This document shows, in pieces, positions 13,662 to 27,051 of a DNA stretch of 64,000 nt. This DNA is from Ephydatia muelleri (lineage: Eukaryota > Porifera > Demospongiae > Spongillida > Spongillidae): the NCBI GenBank assembly GCA_013339895.1, contig JABACO010000004.1:10029577-10093576 (forward strand). Reading direction: 5' to 3'. The position numbers and the translations under genes are program-made. The notes below the pieces were generated by a model. It did not search any database. It was not told the origin of the DNA and worked only from the letters and a program-made list of their open reading frames with translations. The number at the start of each line of letters is the position of its first letter. Within the stretch, counting starts at the first letter, position 1.

Positions 13662-15727
13662 ATGCCAAGAGTTCGAGCTCAGAAAAGAGTGGGGCTATAT
13701 GCCTGCAATTGTGCAAAATGCAAGAAAAAGTACCGTTATTCTTACTCGACCGTTTGTAGACACCGTAACATTTACGGGACTGAGGCTGGAGAGGCAGAAA
13801 GAGACGTTTATGTGCCAGACACCAGGGAAAGTCTGCAGCTAAATTCCAATCTGGATATGGATGTAACGATTTCATCTACAGGTGCGTGGCGAAAAGGCAG
13901 CATGTGCTGCGCACGGGGCCAGGATGTTAATCTATACAGCCGGATCATGTAGTGGCTATATTTCTGGTACCACAATAAATGAATACTGTCACCTAGCCTT
14001 TTATGTACATGTTTGTACATGTAGGTAAATATTATATACATAGTTCCATTATTGTCGGATACAGCATGCATGCATGCATCAATTTTTGGTAAGGGTTGGA
14101 CACTATATAGATGTATCAGAATATTGTGGCATCCATGTTAGCTAATATTAATTATGTTCCCATGTAGCAAATGAACAGAATTCTAGTGACAGTGATCATG
14201 ACCTGTTCTCAGTGCAAGATGATTTTTATGTGGGGACGCAAGAGTGTAAGTTATTTCTCGATCACATTAAAAAGATTCATTACTCCATATGTACTGACCA
14301 CATAAGGTGCAGAAAGGTTATTAGATGCATGTTTTGAGGAATCTGCTACTGAATCTTCTGAGCCTGAAACTGGTTGGTCTGTGCACAGGATGGATTCTGA
14401 AACAGATTCTGATAATTTGGAAATATCTCTAGGTATTGAGCAAAACAACTCAGAAGGTGGGACTGCTGTTATTGACAATTCAGTTGAGATGGAAATACAA
14501 GATGCTAACAATCATGAATCAGATACATCTTATCAAAAACGTATGGAGATAAGTGCAGGTCCACATTACAGTTTACTAAAATGGATTTGTATCATTCTGA
14601 TTCGAATCTTTTTCAAGTACAAGTTAACTAAGGCAGCCTATGTGTGGGCTCATTTCTACTCTATTACAGCTCATTGACCATCCACTTCATAAAATCTTCC
14701 CAGCAACTTTGGATGGTGTGTTAAATGCTTTGTCACTGGGTAAAATAGAAGGAACAGTATTCATTGTCTGTCCAAATGATTCATGCAATCAGCTGTATAC
14801 AGAAACATCTCTGCCACCTTGCAAGACATGCACTCATGTCACATTTGGTAAAAGATGTGGCTACGAGCTAGGGTACTTTAAAAACATGGCCTTTTTGAAG
14901 AAAAAATGGATGCCACATAAAACATTCTACTTTGTGCCACCATCTGCGTGGATTACAAAGTTTTAAGTGATTCAACATTCAACAAATTGATTGCAAAGCC
15001 CATAGCTCCTACAGGATTGCCTGGGGTGTGATGATGGATATTGTAGATGGAAAGGTCTGGAAAGAGTTTTCAAAGACTAATCCATCATTTAATGATAAAG
15101 ATGCTCTCAGCATTGGCCTTCTATTAAATGTTGACTGGTTTAAGCCATTTGATCAATCAGAATACAAAGTATCTGCACTAATGATGAGTGTAATAAACTT
15201 ACCAAGAAATAAACGATTTAAAAAGAGATGGACCATGGTACTGGGCATTATACTTGGCCCTACAGAGCCAAAGGGAAATATAAATACTTTCCTCCAGCCT
15301 ATAGTTGATGATCTGCTCTTAATGTGGAATGGAATACCAATAATTAATTCAACTCAAAAGATAGTTAAAGCAGCTTTACTAGGTGTTTCATCTGATATGC
15401 CAGCACTAAGGAAAGTCTCGCAATACCTAGGTCACAAAGCTGATTTAGGGTGTTCCCGCTGCAACATTATGGCCGAAACGGATCCCACAAAGAAAGGTGC
15501 TTCTGGTAAAATGTCATACTATACATGTGTTGCAGCACCAGACAGAACCAATGTCCAAGTGCGAGACCAAGCCAAGGAATACCAATCAGCTGGTTCCCTG
15601 ACAGTGGCAAAAGAAATTCAGAAATAAAATGGAGTTCGCTACTCAGAGTTAGTTCGCTTGCCATACTTTGATATGGTTAAAATGCTCATTACAGACCCAA
15701 TGCACACTTTCATTTTATCAGAATGAA
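13662..15727 (+). pseudogene. Decayed TNP2-type transposase of the second CACTA-type element
   Basis: Exon 1 (13662-13881) encodes a basic, Cys-containing N-terminus (CNCAKCKKKYRYSYSTVCRH). Exon 2 (14168-14245) and exon 3 (from 14307) join in phase 1 and encode an acidic region. The core follows: LIDHPLHKIFPATLDGVLNA, a Cys cluster (CNQLYTETSLPPCKTCTH), LLLNVDWFKPFDQSEYKVSA, VINLPRNKRFKKRW, CSRCNI, and LPYFDMVKMLITDPMHTFIL. These are TNP2/Transposase_21 signatures. Breaks: a one-base shift near 14640, another near 14963, another near 15025, an in-frame TAA at 15625-15627 and a TGA at about 15724. Nothing of the catalytic second half is readable beyond that. It is more diverged from the transposase at 7-10 kb than a recent copy would be, with an unrelated N-terminus, so it belongs to a different subfamily. 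Confidence 0.8.
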
Positions 15728-16604
15728 GTAAAATTATGCCTTCAGAACATTCCTGATAACAAGCTTGCTGAAGTTTATAAATGAATGCAAAGTATAACAT
15801 CAGTTGCTATGAACACAGGATGTTTCTGCTGTACAATTGCAAGTAAATTACTTACCAACATTTACAGTAGGTGTTTATATGGTATATGTACATATGTAAA
15901 CACTTTTATTGAGACTTTGTAGTGTATGAATAATGCTGTTTGTAACATGCACATTGCGATCGCGAGGCAGCACGAGAGGAAGTCTGCTGGCCACGGAAAG
16001 GGTTCAAAATCCTAAAGATGACATTACTGCTTTGTTTAAGATAGCTAGCTAGATCAAAGGGCAGTCCAAATGCTGCTGATCTGGAAACAGATAACATGAA
16101 GACATCAAGGATCAGTATTTAGTGACTTTGAAGAAGAACTAGTGTTGTGATGGAAAGCAAATACAAAGTGGACCATCGTGCTCATTCAAAGAGATCTAGA
16201 GCTGACATCACGTTTCAATAATACGTCAGTAACATCAAATGTTGTATTAATAGCTGCTTTCTGTAAGCCACAATTGTGATGAAGCGTTCACATCTCATGC
16301 ATCTAATTCAGTGTTTCCAGAGTTTGTTGACCGTAACACTCTCATTGCAATGATTATTAATCATTTGATGCATGCCTAGTGATCTATAGGAAGTAATGAC
16401 GATCCATTGACAGAATGCTGGTGATGTTATGTTAAGCATTACTCCTCGAATCGATATGTCATTGCAAAAAGCAAAATGATAGTGTACAAAAAAAGTCAAT
16501 GTTTGTGGTGAAAACAAATGCTACTTTGCAAAAGAATCCATAGCAACAACAGAACAGAGGTTATAGACTTCCATTGAGATTCCCAGTGTGTGATGAGAGT
16601 GTTG
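15728..16604. other. Unassigned; probably decayed element interior
   Basis: No frame of note and no recognised family. It lies between the broken transposase and the satellite, so it is probably decayed element DNA. Stop codons occur in every frame. Confidence 0.4.
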
Positions 16605-16607
16605 CTC

Positions 16608-19600
16608 AAGGTCACGTGAATCCAATGACCCCTATAAGGTGAAAAGGTGTCACTGCATGAAAAGCTTAAGGAACATCTTGTCCCCAAGTTATGGTGGTGA
16701 ACGGAACAAGTGTGCTACAAATTGAATTGTAAAACTCACCTGTCAAGTGCCACGCCCTCCAAGGTCACGTGAATCCAATTACCCCTTTGAGGAGAAAAGG
16801 TGTCACTACATGAAAAGCTTAAGGAACATCTTGTCCTCAAGTTATGGTGGTGAACGGAACAAGTGTGCTACAAATTGAATTGTAAAACTCACCTGTCAAG
16901 TGCCACGCCCTCCAAGGTCATGTGAATCCAATTACCCCTTTGAGGTGAAAAGGTGTCACTACATGAAAAGCTTAAGGAACATCTTGTCCTCAAGTTATGT
17001 GGTGAACGGGGCAAGTGTGCTACAAATTGAATTGAACGACTGACCTGTCAAGTGCCACGCCCTCCAAGGTCACGTGAATCCAATGACCCCTTTGAGGAGA
17101 AAAGATGTCACTGCATGAAAAGCTTGAGGAACATCTTGTCCTCAAGTTATGGTGGTGAACGGGACAAGTGTGCTACAAATTGAATTGTACGACTGACCTG
17201 TCAAGTGCCACGCCCTCCAAGGTCACGTGAGTCCAATGACCCCTTTGAGGTGAAAAGGTGTCACTGCATGAAAAGCTTAAGGAACATCTTGTCCTCAAGT
17301 TATGGTGGTGAATGGGAAAAGTGTGCTACAAATTGAATTGTACGACTGACCTGTCAAGTGCCACGCCCTCCAAGGTCACGTGAATCCAATGACCTCTTTG
17401 AGGTGAAAAGGTGTCACTACATGAAAAGCTTAAGGAACATCTTGTCCTCAAGTTATGTGGTGAACGGGGCAAGTGTGCTACAAATTGAATTGTACGACTG
17501 ACCTGTCAAGTGCCACGCCCTCCAAGGTCACGTGAATCCAATGACCCCTTTGAGGTGAAATGGTGTCACTACATGAAAAGCTTAAGGAACATCTTGTCCT
17601 CAAGTTATGGTGGTGAACGGGGCAAGTGTGCTACAAATTGAATTGTAGGACTGACCTGTCAAGTGCCACGCCCTCCAAGGTCACGTGAATCCAATGACCC
17701 CTTTGAGGTGAAAAGGTGTCACTGCATGAAAAGCTTAAGGAACATCTTGTCCTCAAGTTATGTGGTGAACGGGGCAAGTGTGCTACAAATTGAATTGTAC
17801 GACTGACCTGTCAAGTGCCACGCCCTCCGAGGTCACGTGAATCCAATGACCCCTTTGAGGTGAAAAGGTGTCACTGCATGAAAAGCTTGAGGAACATCTT
17901 GTCCTCAAGTTATGTGGTGAACGGGGCAAGTGTGCTACAAATTGAATTGTACGACTGACCTGTCAAGTGCCACGCCCTCCAAGGTCACGTGAATCCAATG
18001 ACCCCTTTGAGGTGAAAAGGTGTCACTGCATGAAAAGCTTAAGGAACATCTTGTCCTCAAGTTATGGTGGTGAACGGGGCAAGTGTGCTACAAATTGAAT
18101 TGTACGACTGACCTGTCAAGTGCCACGCCCTCCAAGGTCACGTGAATCCAATGACCCCTTTGAGGTGAAAAGGTGTCACTGCATGAAAAGCTTAAGGAAC
18201 ATCTTGTCCTCAAGTTATGTGGTGAACGGGGCAAGTGTGCTACAAATTGAATTGTACGACTGACCTGTCAAGTGCCACGCCCTCCAAGGTCACGTGAATC
18301 CAATGACCCCTTTGAGGTGAAAAGGTGTCACTGCATGAAAAGCTTGAGGAACATCTTGTCCTCAAGTTATGTGGTGAACGGGGCAAGTGTGCTACAGATT
18401 GAATTGTACGACTGACCTGTCAAGTGCCACGCCCTCCAAGGTCACGTGAATCCAATGACCCCTTTGAGGTGAAAAGGTGTCACTGCATGAAAAGCTTAAG
18501 GAACATCTTGTCCTCAAGTTATGGTGGTGAACGGGGCAAGTGTGCTACAAATTGAATTGTACGACTGACCTGTCAAGTGCCACGCCCTCCAAGGTCACGT
18601 GAATCCAATGACCCCTTTGAGGTGAAAAGGTGTCACTGCATGAAAAGCTTAAGGAACATCTTGTCCTCAAGTTATGTGGTGAACGGGGCAAGTGTGCTAC
18701 AAATTGAATTGTACGACTGACCTGTCAAGTGCCACGCCCTCCGAGGTCACGTGAATCCAATGACCCCTTTGAGGTGAAAAGGTGTCACTGCATGAAAAGC
18801 TTGAGGAACATCTTGTCCTCAAGTTATGTGGTGAACGGGGCAAGTGTGCTACAAATTGAATTGTAGGACTGACCTGTCAAGTGCCACGCCCTCCAAGGTC
18901 ACGTGAATCCAATGACCCCTTTGAGGTGAAAAGGTGTCACTGCATGAAAAGCTTAAGGAACATCTTGTCCTCAAGTTATGTGGTGAACGGGGCAAGTGTG
19001 CTACAAATTGAATTGTACGACTGACCTGTCAAGTGCCACGCCCTCCAAGGTCACGTGAATCCAATGACCCCTTTGAGGTGAAAAGGTGTCACTACATGAA
19101 AAGCTTAAGGAACATCTTGTCCTCAAGTTATGTGGTGAACAGGGCAAGTGTGCTACAAATTGAATTGTACGACTGACCTGTCAAGTGCCACGCCCTCCAA
19201 GGTCACGTGAATCCAATGACCCCTTTGAGGTGAAAAGGTGTCACTGCATGAAAAGCTTGAGGAACATCTTGTCCTCAAGTTATGTGGTGAACGGGGCAAG
19301 TGTGCTACAAATTGAATTGTACGACTGACCTGTCAAGTGCCACGCCCTCCAAGGTCACGTGAATCCAATGATCCTTTTGAGGTGAAAAGGTGTCACTACA
19401 TGAAAAGCTTAAGGAACATCTTGTCCTCAAGTAATAGTGGTGAACGGGGCAAGTGTGCTACAAATTGAATTGTACGACTGACCTGTCAAGTGCCACGCCC
19501 TCCAAGGTCACGTGAATCCAATGACCCCTTTGAGGTGAAAAGGTGTCACTGCATGAAAAGCTTAAGGAACATCTTGTCCTCAAGTTATGGTGGTGAACGG

Positions 19601-22074
19601 GACAAGTGTGCTACAAATTGAATTGTACGACTGACCTGTCAAGTGCCACGCCCTCCAAGGTCACGTGAATCCAATGACCCCTTTGAGGTGAAAAGGTGTC
19701 ACTACATGAAAAGCTTAAGGAACATCTTGTCCTCAAGTTATGTGGTGAACGGGGCAAGTGTGCTACAAATTGAATTGTACGACTAACCTGTCAGGTGCCA
19801 CGCCCTCCAAGGTCACGTGAATCCAATGACCCCTTTGAGGAGAATAGGTGTCACTACATGAAAAGCTTAAGGAACATCTTGTCCTCAAGTTATGTGGTGA
19901 ACGGGGCAAGTGTGCTACAAATTGAATTGTACGACTGACCTGTCAAGTGCCACGCCCTCCAAGGTCACGTGAATCCAATGACCCCTTTGAGGTGAAAAGG
20001 TGTCAGTACATGAAAAGCTTAAGGAACATCTTGGCCTCAAGTTATGTGGTGAACGGGGCAAGTGTGCTACAAATTGAATTGTACGACTGACCTGTCAGGT
20101 GCCACGCCCTCCAAGGTCACGTGAATCCAATTACCCCTTTGAGGAGAAAAGGTGTCACTACATGAAAAGCTTAAGGAACATCTTGTCCTCAAGTTATGTG
20201 GTGAACGGGGCAAGTGTGCTACAAATTGAATTGTACGACTGACCTGTCAAGTGCCACGCCCTCCAAGGTCACGTGAATCCAATGACCCCTTTGAGGTGAA
20301 AAGGTGTCACTACATGAAAAGCTTAAGGAACATCTTGTCCTCAAGTTATGTGGTGAACAGGGCAAGTGTGCTACAAATTGAATTGTACGACTGACCTGTC
20401 AAGTGCCACGCCCTCCAAGGTCACGTGAATCCAATGACCCCTTTGAGGTGAAAAGGTGTCACTGCATGAAAAGCTTGAGGAACATCTTGTCCTCAAGTTA
20501 TGTGATGAACGGGGCAAGTGTGCTACAAATTGAATTGTACGACTGACCTGTCAAGTGCCACGCCCTCCAAGGTCACGTGAATCCAATGATCCTTTTGAGG
20601 TGAAAAGGTGTCACTACATGAAAAGCTTAAGGAACATCTTGTCCTCAAGTAATGGTGGTGAACAGGGCAAGTGTGCTACAAATTGAATTGTACGACTGAC
20701 CTGTCAAGTGCCACGCCCTCCAAGGTCACGTGAATCCAATGACCCCTTTGAGGTGAAAAGGTGTCACTGCATGAAAAGCTTAAGGAACATCTTGTCCTCA
20801 AGTTATGGTGGTGAACGGGACAAGTGTGCTACAAATTGAATTGTACGACTGACCTGTCAAGTGCCACGCCCTCCAAGGTCACGTGAATCCAATGACCCCT
20901 TTGAGGTGAAAAGGTGTCAGTACATGAAAAGCTTAAGGAACATCTTGTCCTCAAGTTATGTGGTGAACGGGGCAAGTGTGCTACAAATTGAATTGTACGA
21001 CTGACCTGTCAAGTGCCACGCCCTCCAAGGTCACGTGAATCCAATGACCCCTTTGAGGTGAAAAGGTGTCACTGCATGAAAAGCTTAAGGAACATCTTGT
21101 CCTCAAGTTATGTGGTGAACGTGGCAAGTGTGCTACAAATTGAATTGTACGACTGACCTGTCAAGTGCCACGCCCTCCAAGGTCACGTGAATCCAATGAC
21201 CCCTTTGAGGTGAAAAGGTGTCACTGCATGAAAAGCTTGAGGAACATCTTGTCCTCAAGTTATGTGGTGAACGGGGCAAGTGTGCTACAAATTGAATTGT
21301 ACGACTGACCTGTCAAGTGCCACGCCCTCCAAGGTCACGTGAATCCAATGACCCCTTTGAGGTGAAAAGGTGTCACTACATGAAAAGCTTAAGGAACATC
21401 TTGTCCTCAAGTTATGTGGTGAACGGGGCAAGTGTGCTACAAATTGAATTGTACGACTGACCTGTCAGGTGCCACGCCCTCCAAGGTCACGTGAATCCAA
21501 TGACCCCTTTGAGGAGAAAAGGTGTCACTACATGAAAGCTTAAGGAACATCTTGTCCTCAAGTTATGGTGGTGAACAGGGCAAGTGTGCTACAAATTGAA
21601 TTGTACGACTGACCTGTCAAGTGCCACGCCCTCCAAGGTCACGTGAATCCAATGACCCCTTTGAGGTGAAAAGGTGTCACTACATGAAAAGCTTAAGGAA
21701 CATCTTGTCCTCAAGTTGTGTGGTGAACAGGGCAAGTGTGCTACAAATTGAATTGTACGACTGACCTGTCAAGTGACACGCCCTCCAAGGTCACGTGAAT
21801 CCAATGACCCCTTTGAGGAGAAAAGGTGTCACTGCATGAAAAGCTTAAGGAACATCTTGTCCTCAAGTTATGTGGTGAACAGGGCAAGTGTGCTACAAAT
21901 TGAATTGTACGACTGACCTGTCAAGTGCCACGCCCTCCAAGGTCATGTGAATCCAATGACTCTTATGAAGTGAAAAGGTGTCACGTCATTGCATGAAAAG
22001 CTTAAGGACCATTAGGTCCTCAAACAGGGCAAGTGTGCTACAAATTGAATTGTACTACTCACCTGTCAAGTGCC
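16608..22074. repeat. 152/153-bp satellite array, about 36 units
   Basis: The marker GTCACGTGAATCCAATGACC recurs at 16611, 16764, 16917, 17069, 17222 and 17375 and so on to 21942, at 152 or 153 bp. The one-base difference is TATGTGG versus TATGGTGG. Each unit holds a CACGTG palindrome and an AAGCTT site. Edge units are the most diverged, as in ordinary satellites. No open frame survives the array. Diagnostic variants (GCATG or ACATG; CTTAAGG or CTTGAGG; CTCCGAGG; GATCCTTTTG) recur in order and show higher-order structure. Confidence 0.97.
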
Positions 22075-22761
22075 ACCACGTGAGTCTTATGACTCGAGGT
22101 GTACTGCATGGAAAGTCCAAGGAACATCTTGTCTGCAACCTGCTTTGATGCATGGCATGACAGGCTGTAAATTAAACATGATTGTTCAACTCCAGTGTTG
22201 TACACTACAGTTCACCACCAGACTGGGCCATATGGTCCTGGACCAATACTCGTTAACATAAGCTCCCTGGCGTGGGTTAAAAAATGTGATCGAACATGGC
22301 CTCCTATAATATAAACCTAACTGCACGTGTTAACACATAACTTTGGCGTAGGGCCTACAGACCACTAGGTCCTTGTCCAAAGTTTCTATCATTTGGTAAG
22401 CTATTATGACATTAAAATACTGCCAACGCTTGAAGTTCAACATGTGAACGTTTGAGTCCGTTTATATTACATAAGCATTGAGTCTTATGATCTACGCTCA
22501 ATCTCACCTTTGCATGAGACATTCCAGCAGGAAAGAATCCATTTGAATTCACGCGCGCCTGAAATAATACTCACGTGCATGAGTTGCATAAATTCATTAT
22601 TGGACCGTGTTATGAATATGCGCTATGAATAATTGTAGCCCGTGGATTCATGAAGTATACCAGGAGATATTTGAAATATGCACTGACCTTGGTATATTGG
22701 TGGTAAACGCAAAATATGCGCAAAAATATACAGTAGCGTATACTAGGTTTTTTGCACAGTG
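22075..22761. mobile_element. Solo right end of a CACTG-terminated element
   Basis: The segment ends TTTTTTGCACAGTG at 22748-22761. Read on the minus strand this is CACTGTGCAAAAAACC followed by AGTATACGCTACTGTATATT, which closely matches the element end that starts at 27914. Subterminal ATATGCGC and AAATATGC motifs lie inside it. No matching left end was found, so the element is truncated or was disrupted by the satellite or LINE. The reading frame at 22070-22261 is not convincing. Confidence 0.4.
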
Positions 22762-22762
22762 A

Positions 22763-24700
22763 CAATGTGTACGTGCACTACAAACTGCCTAAACATGGAA
22801 GGGATATAACATACAAAAGGGTGATAGGTCAACAGATCTAAGTCGGGTACGAAAAACTGTAATGTTCAATGAAGTGACAACATCATGGGGTAAGTGGTTC
22901 CATATAGGTATCAAACGTTCAGTGAAAAAATGCGCTCGGAATACATGATGGGGTAAATGTTTGGATCGCAGGATACAAGAATGACCTCGGATGGAATAAG
23001 ACCTAACCGGTTTGGTGAAAAAACTCTCAAAAGGTAAATCAACCAGGTTATTATAGATCTTGTAGCACATGACAAGGTCGTAGAAGACTCTCCTGTACTC
23101 TAAGGACTGTAAACCCAGGTTCGCAAGGCGATCATCATAATTCATATATGGTACACCAGCACGTTTGAGTATGGCACGAGTGAAAAATCTCTGAACGCAT
23201 TCAATACATTGAATATCTTTATGGAACCAGGGATTCCAAACTTGGGTATTACTTTCCAGAAGGGGACGAACATACACCTTATACAGACGCACAAGGAGAG
23301 ACACATCGTTAATTAGAATGAAAGCATTTTAAGAGAAGACAACTCCTATTGAAAGCCATGGCGGCAATATTTGAGCAGTGCATACTTGGCGTAAGATCTG
23401 AATTCAAACACACCCCAAGATCTCTTATAGATGATACGAATTGCAAAGGAATACCAGAAAGTGAGTAAGGTGAAGTAGGCTTATAACCATGAGAACCAAA
23501 GGAAATGACAGAGCACTTGGAATAAGCAACAGTCAGTTGCCATGTCTTGGACCATGAACAAAATTGATTTAAGGATTGCATAAGTGGTGTATTCTGATTT
23601 TCAGTATAACCAAGATACAGTTTTGTGTCATCGGCAAAGATTTTAATGCCAGCTGGAGATTGGACATGGTTAGGAAGGTCATTGACATAGAGCAGAAACA
23701 AGAGAGGGCCAAGGACAGAACCCTGAGGTACACCACTGGTGATGGATTTAGGAGATGATACATCAAGTCCTACATATACGCATTGTGTGCGGTCGTTTAA
23801 AAAGGCTCTTATCCACTGAAGTAAGTTTGATTTAAAGCCATAAGCCTCAACCTTTAGCAATAATTTGAATGGGAGACAGTGTCAAAGGCCTTAGCAATAT
23901 CAGTGTACACAACATCCACCTTCATGCCATTGTCAACGTTCAAAGTCCAGTTGTTCAGAGTTATCAATAACTGAGTACAAGCAGAACGTCGAGAGAGGAA
24001 ACCAAATTGATCCTGTGAGATAAGATTATGAGTACGCAGAAAGGATATCATAGAAGATGATATAATACTTTCCATAACTTTACAAAAGATACACGTTTAT
24101 GTGATAGGTCTATAGTTACTGGGCTGTTTACGTGAACCCTTTTTAAAGACAGGACATACAAAAGCAGTCTTCCAAACTAAGGGTATTTGTCCTGTACTCA
24201 TAGACATCTCAAAAAGGAGTGATAATGGGAAAGCAATAGCCGGGGCTAAAGACATTAAGAAAAAAGCGGGGAAGCCATCAGGAGTTTTAGAACATTTTGA
24301 GGGCAATGATTTTAAAGTCTTAAGAACCTTGTCAAATGGGAAGAGAACACAGTTTAGGGATTTGTTTTCAGAGAGACGAGGCACAAATTCTGGGAGCAAA
24401 CCATCATCAACAGTAAAAACAGAAGCAAAATAATCATTAAGCACAGTACATTTATCATGATTTGAGACAGCCAAATTGTCATTGGAGTCAATGAGAGGGG
24501 GTATACACTGAGAGGTAGTAAGCTTGGAATTTACATATGAATAGAAAGATGATAAGCTTTTCTTCTTGAGAACGTTGTTTTCCTGAGACAAGATGAAATC
24601 TTTGACAGCCATATCATACTTTCTAGCAAAGTGTTTATAGCGAACCTTGTCTTTACGATACCACAACTTTTTCAAGAGTCGTGTAAAAGTGGACAAGGTG
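22763..24700 (-). mobile_element. 5'-truncated, inactivated LINE (non-LTR retrotransposon)
   Basis: The minus strand encodes a LINE reverse transcriptase in four collinear blocks (24696-24097, 24075-23854, 23860-23309, 23304-22789). Visible marks: YRPI near the start of the RT; YTDIAKAFDTVSH; SGVPQGSVLGPLLFLLYVND; the catalytic FADD box; and RLYKVYVRPLLE in the thumb or C-terminal part. Known family: the RT copies the element's RNA into a nicked target. Breaks: an in-frame TAA after YRPIT (about 24094), a one-base shift near 23865 and another near 23307. The endonuclease domain is absent, so the copy is 5' truncated, the usual LINE outcome. The block order and RT style suggest a CR1/Jockey-type clade, but that is a guess. 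Confidence 0.9.
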
Positions 24701-24913
24701 GTTTACAAACATATAGAGGAATTTTGCAAAAAAGTATACAATACAGATGGGAATGTTTATGTGAATCCTAGAATTGACAAATTTGGGCGCTGTACAGTGA
24801 ATGGACAAACATACTCCTCTGACTTTAATTCTACAGACAGGGGTTCTGTAGTAAAGGCCTTCTTTGTGTTAAAAGATAGCAATGAACTTCATCCCTACTT
24901 TAGTTATTTTTAG
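24690..24913 (+). pseudogene. Possible C-terminal fragment of a TNP2 transposase
   Basis: The frame reads VVYKHIEEFCKKVYNTDGNV, then KFGRCTVNGQTYSSDFNSTD and HPYFSYF, ending at a TAG. The pattern K.GR.TVNGQ.Y.S....R.SVV resembles the C-terminal domain that follows the transposase core in animal TNP2 proteins (compare the 7175-7609 block). It abuts the 5' truncation point of the LINE, as if the LINE had inserted there. It could be the far end of the second element (13.7 kb), split by satellite and LINE, or part of another copy. Confidence 0.4.
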
Positions 24914-25119
24914 TTTTAAGATTCCTTTCATGGCTAATGCAACATTACTAGGGATTGCAATTCTGTAATTTACAACCGATTCCCAAGGTGCTTTTTAAAC
25001 AAGGTTTTCATTTCAAGCCTAGTCCCCAGGCCATTTATACTGACTTACTTTTACGGTCACGAAGTAAATGTCGAAATATACGTAGATGTTGTAAACAAAT
25101 GTGTCATTTTTTATATTAG
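24914..25119. other. No feature seen
   Basis: Short AT-rich spacer between two plus-strand frames. It ends in a possible acceptor (TTATATTAG at about 25111-25119). Confidence 0.3.
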
Positions 25120-25777
25120 GATGAAGACTGCTAATGATTTTAACACGCATCTTGAAAAATTTAGAAGTGGTATGAGTGCTGGCAATATTCTACAGGCTGC
25201 ATGCAGTACTAAGAAAAGGATTGGTGATGTACCTATATACAAATAAAAGCATTTCAGACACTGCAATAAAAGTGGCTTCTTTGCAAGCTGGAGCATTTTT
25301 CAACATGGATACCTTACAGAGGTCAATACAACGTTTCACAGATACAATAAAAACAACTGATGATCATGAAGAAGCATGCATAATTGGGATGTCATAATTA
25401 ATCTGTTAGATGAGCAATTTATCCTTCCAATTCAAACCCTTTCAGCATCTCATACTTCTACCTCATTGTGTCCAGTAGTTGACAAACCAAGTAGTTCTTA
25501 TTGCTCCATCTCACGGAAGCTAAGAATCCACTGTGAACGATGCATGTTTACACAGACAATTGAAACTAAAGGAGATTTTGATTTCAAAGCAGCTTCACAA
25601 GCGAAAGTTTCAAACTATAAGAAACAGAAAGGTCAAACATGCATGCCAAAAGGTACTACTACATACTGGAAACATGATGAAAATCAGGATGACGGAGATG
25701 ACGTTACAATGACCATTTATGAGTTCTTAGTTGACTATGTTACTGATGACCTGTACATACCTGAAATCGTTATTTAG
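25120..25777 (+). CDS. Possible short exons of unrecognised gene
   Basis: After an acceptor at about 25119 a frame reads MKTANDFNTHLEKFRSGMSA and stops. An overlapping shifted frame gives SDTAIKVASLQAGAFFNMDT and runs on to IKTTDDHEEACIIG. A third (from about 25440 after CTTTCAG) gives SASHTSTSLCPVVDK, then CERCMFTQTIETKGDFDFK, and ends DDLYIPEIVI at a TAG. Several GT-AG pairs could join them. Composition is coding-like (acidic and Lys-rich, with one Cys pair). I do not recognise it. It may be the 3' part of an element-borne gene. Confidence 0.3.
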
Positions 25778-26559
25778 TCATATATATATATGTGTACCCT
25801 ACATGTAGTTACGTTCTGGCATAATAAAGTTCAATGGTTCAATAGCTGCAGTAAAGAGAACATAAACCGTCACAATTTTTACTACGATCGCGCATACTGT
25901 ACCGTTCACTCAAAATGCAATGTTTGGAACGCTGTAACTTTTGAGATACTAATCCAAATATGATGCATAAGGTGTCGTTCTGCAGCATTTTTTTTTTGCT
26001 CTTGTAGAGGGTAATTAAATCGCAGCACAAAACACGATTTGAAAAAAGTACCCATTTATGTCTATGACGATATCAGTTCTGTAACGGGACTGTAACAATG
26101 TACTGTCCAAAGGTAATGTTACGGAGCTGTAACGAGAATGACGCAGCCCAAATACGAGACGGCGCAACCCGAATTGAGAAAAGTGTGCGTGTTGAATTAT
26201 GGCAGTGTTCACCCCTATAGATTGCAAGCTAAAACACATACTGATTGATAACAATTTTTTATTTCGATTCTGGTACAATGTTGTCAGCGCTATTATCATG
26301 ATACAATATTCACATCTGGCATGATACAGGTTGATTGGCTTATCAATGTTGTTACCAAACTGTAAACTGTTGGCTGTGTAAGAATAATTTCTCTAAACTC
26401 CGTACACAAAGTGAGAACGCGAGCCCGATATACGTCAACATCCTGCTTTTGGCGAATAAAAAAAACTACGAAAGGGCGCAAATATACATGCCGCCACGGC
26501 TGTTTCGAGTGGACAAAAGGCTTATAAATAGAACACACTGACATCATTCATAGAGGAGT
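25778..26559. other. No gene recognised
   Basis: AT-rich sequence with poly-T at 25988-25997. Short frames on both strands have no family resemblance. Confidence 0.4.
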
Positions 26560-27051
26560 CAAAGCCAAGGGCAAACCACCAAAGCTAGAGCCTACATACC
26601 AGTGCAGCACCTACACTGATAGTAGTCTCAGTGTCTCAACAGACCAGAAGGAGATCCACCCACAATTGTTCTGCACATTTTGTGCCATAAGGCAATGTTG
26701 AGGTTGCAAGTGTAAGAACCAATACAAGTGTGTCAAGTGCAGCCATATAACCGGTCCACACACACACTGCTGACACTTGTAAGGTACAGGTTCATGTAGC
26801 TTAACATGTTATGCTGTAGGCGTGTAAACCATTTTACAAGTATAGCAGCTATGGTACACACCAACAGGCATCATGGCTGTGATAGACCACCTGCTATTAT
26901 CACCAAAGTACTGGTACTTTCTGTGTCAACTCCATGACAAGACGGATCCTGCATCTTCACTCTGAAGATCAAGGATTTCTCTCTCAAGGTCCAGGTCGAG
27001 ACCAGTACCATGGCATGGGAGATCCAGAACATGCTGGAACCATCACATGAT

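Noticed and set aside
16608-22074. CRISPR array
   Set aside because: Units are 152/153-bp head-to-tail copies with no unique spacers, and the context is eukaryotic.
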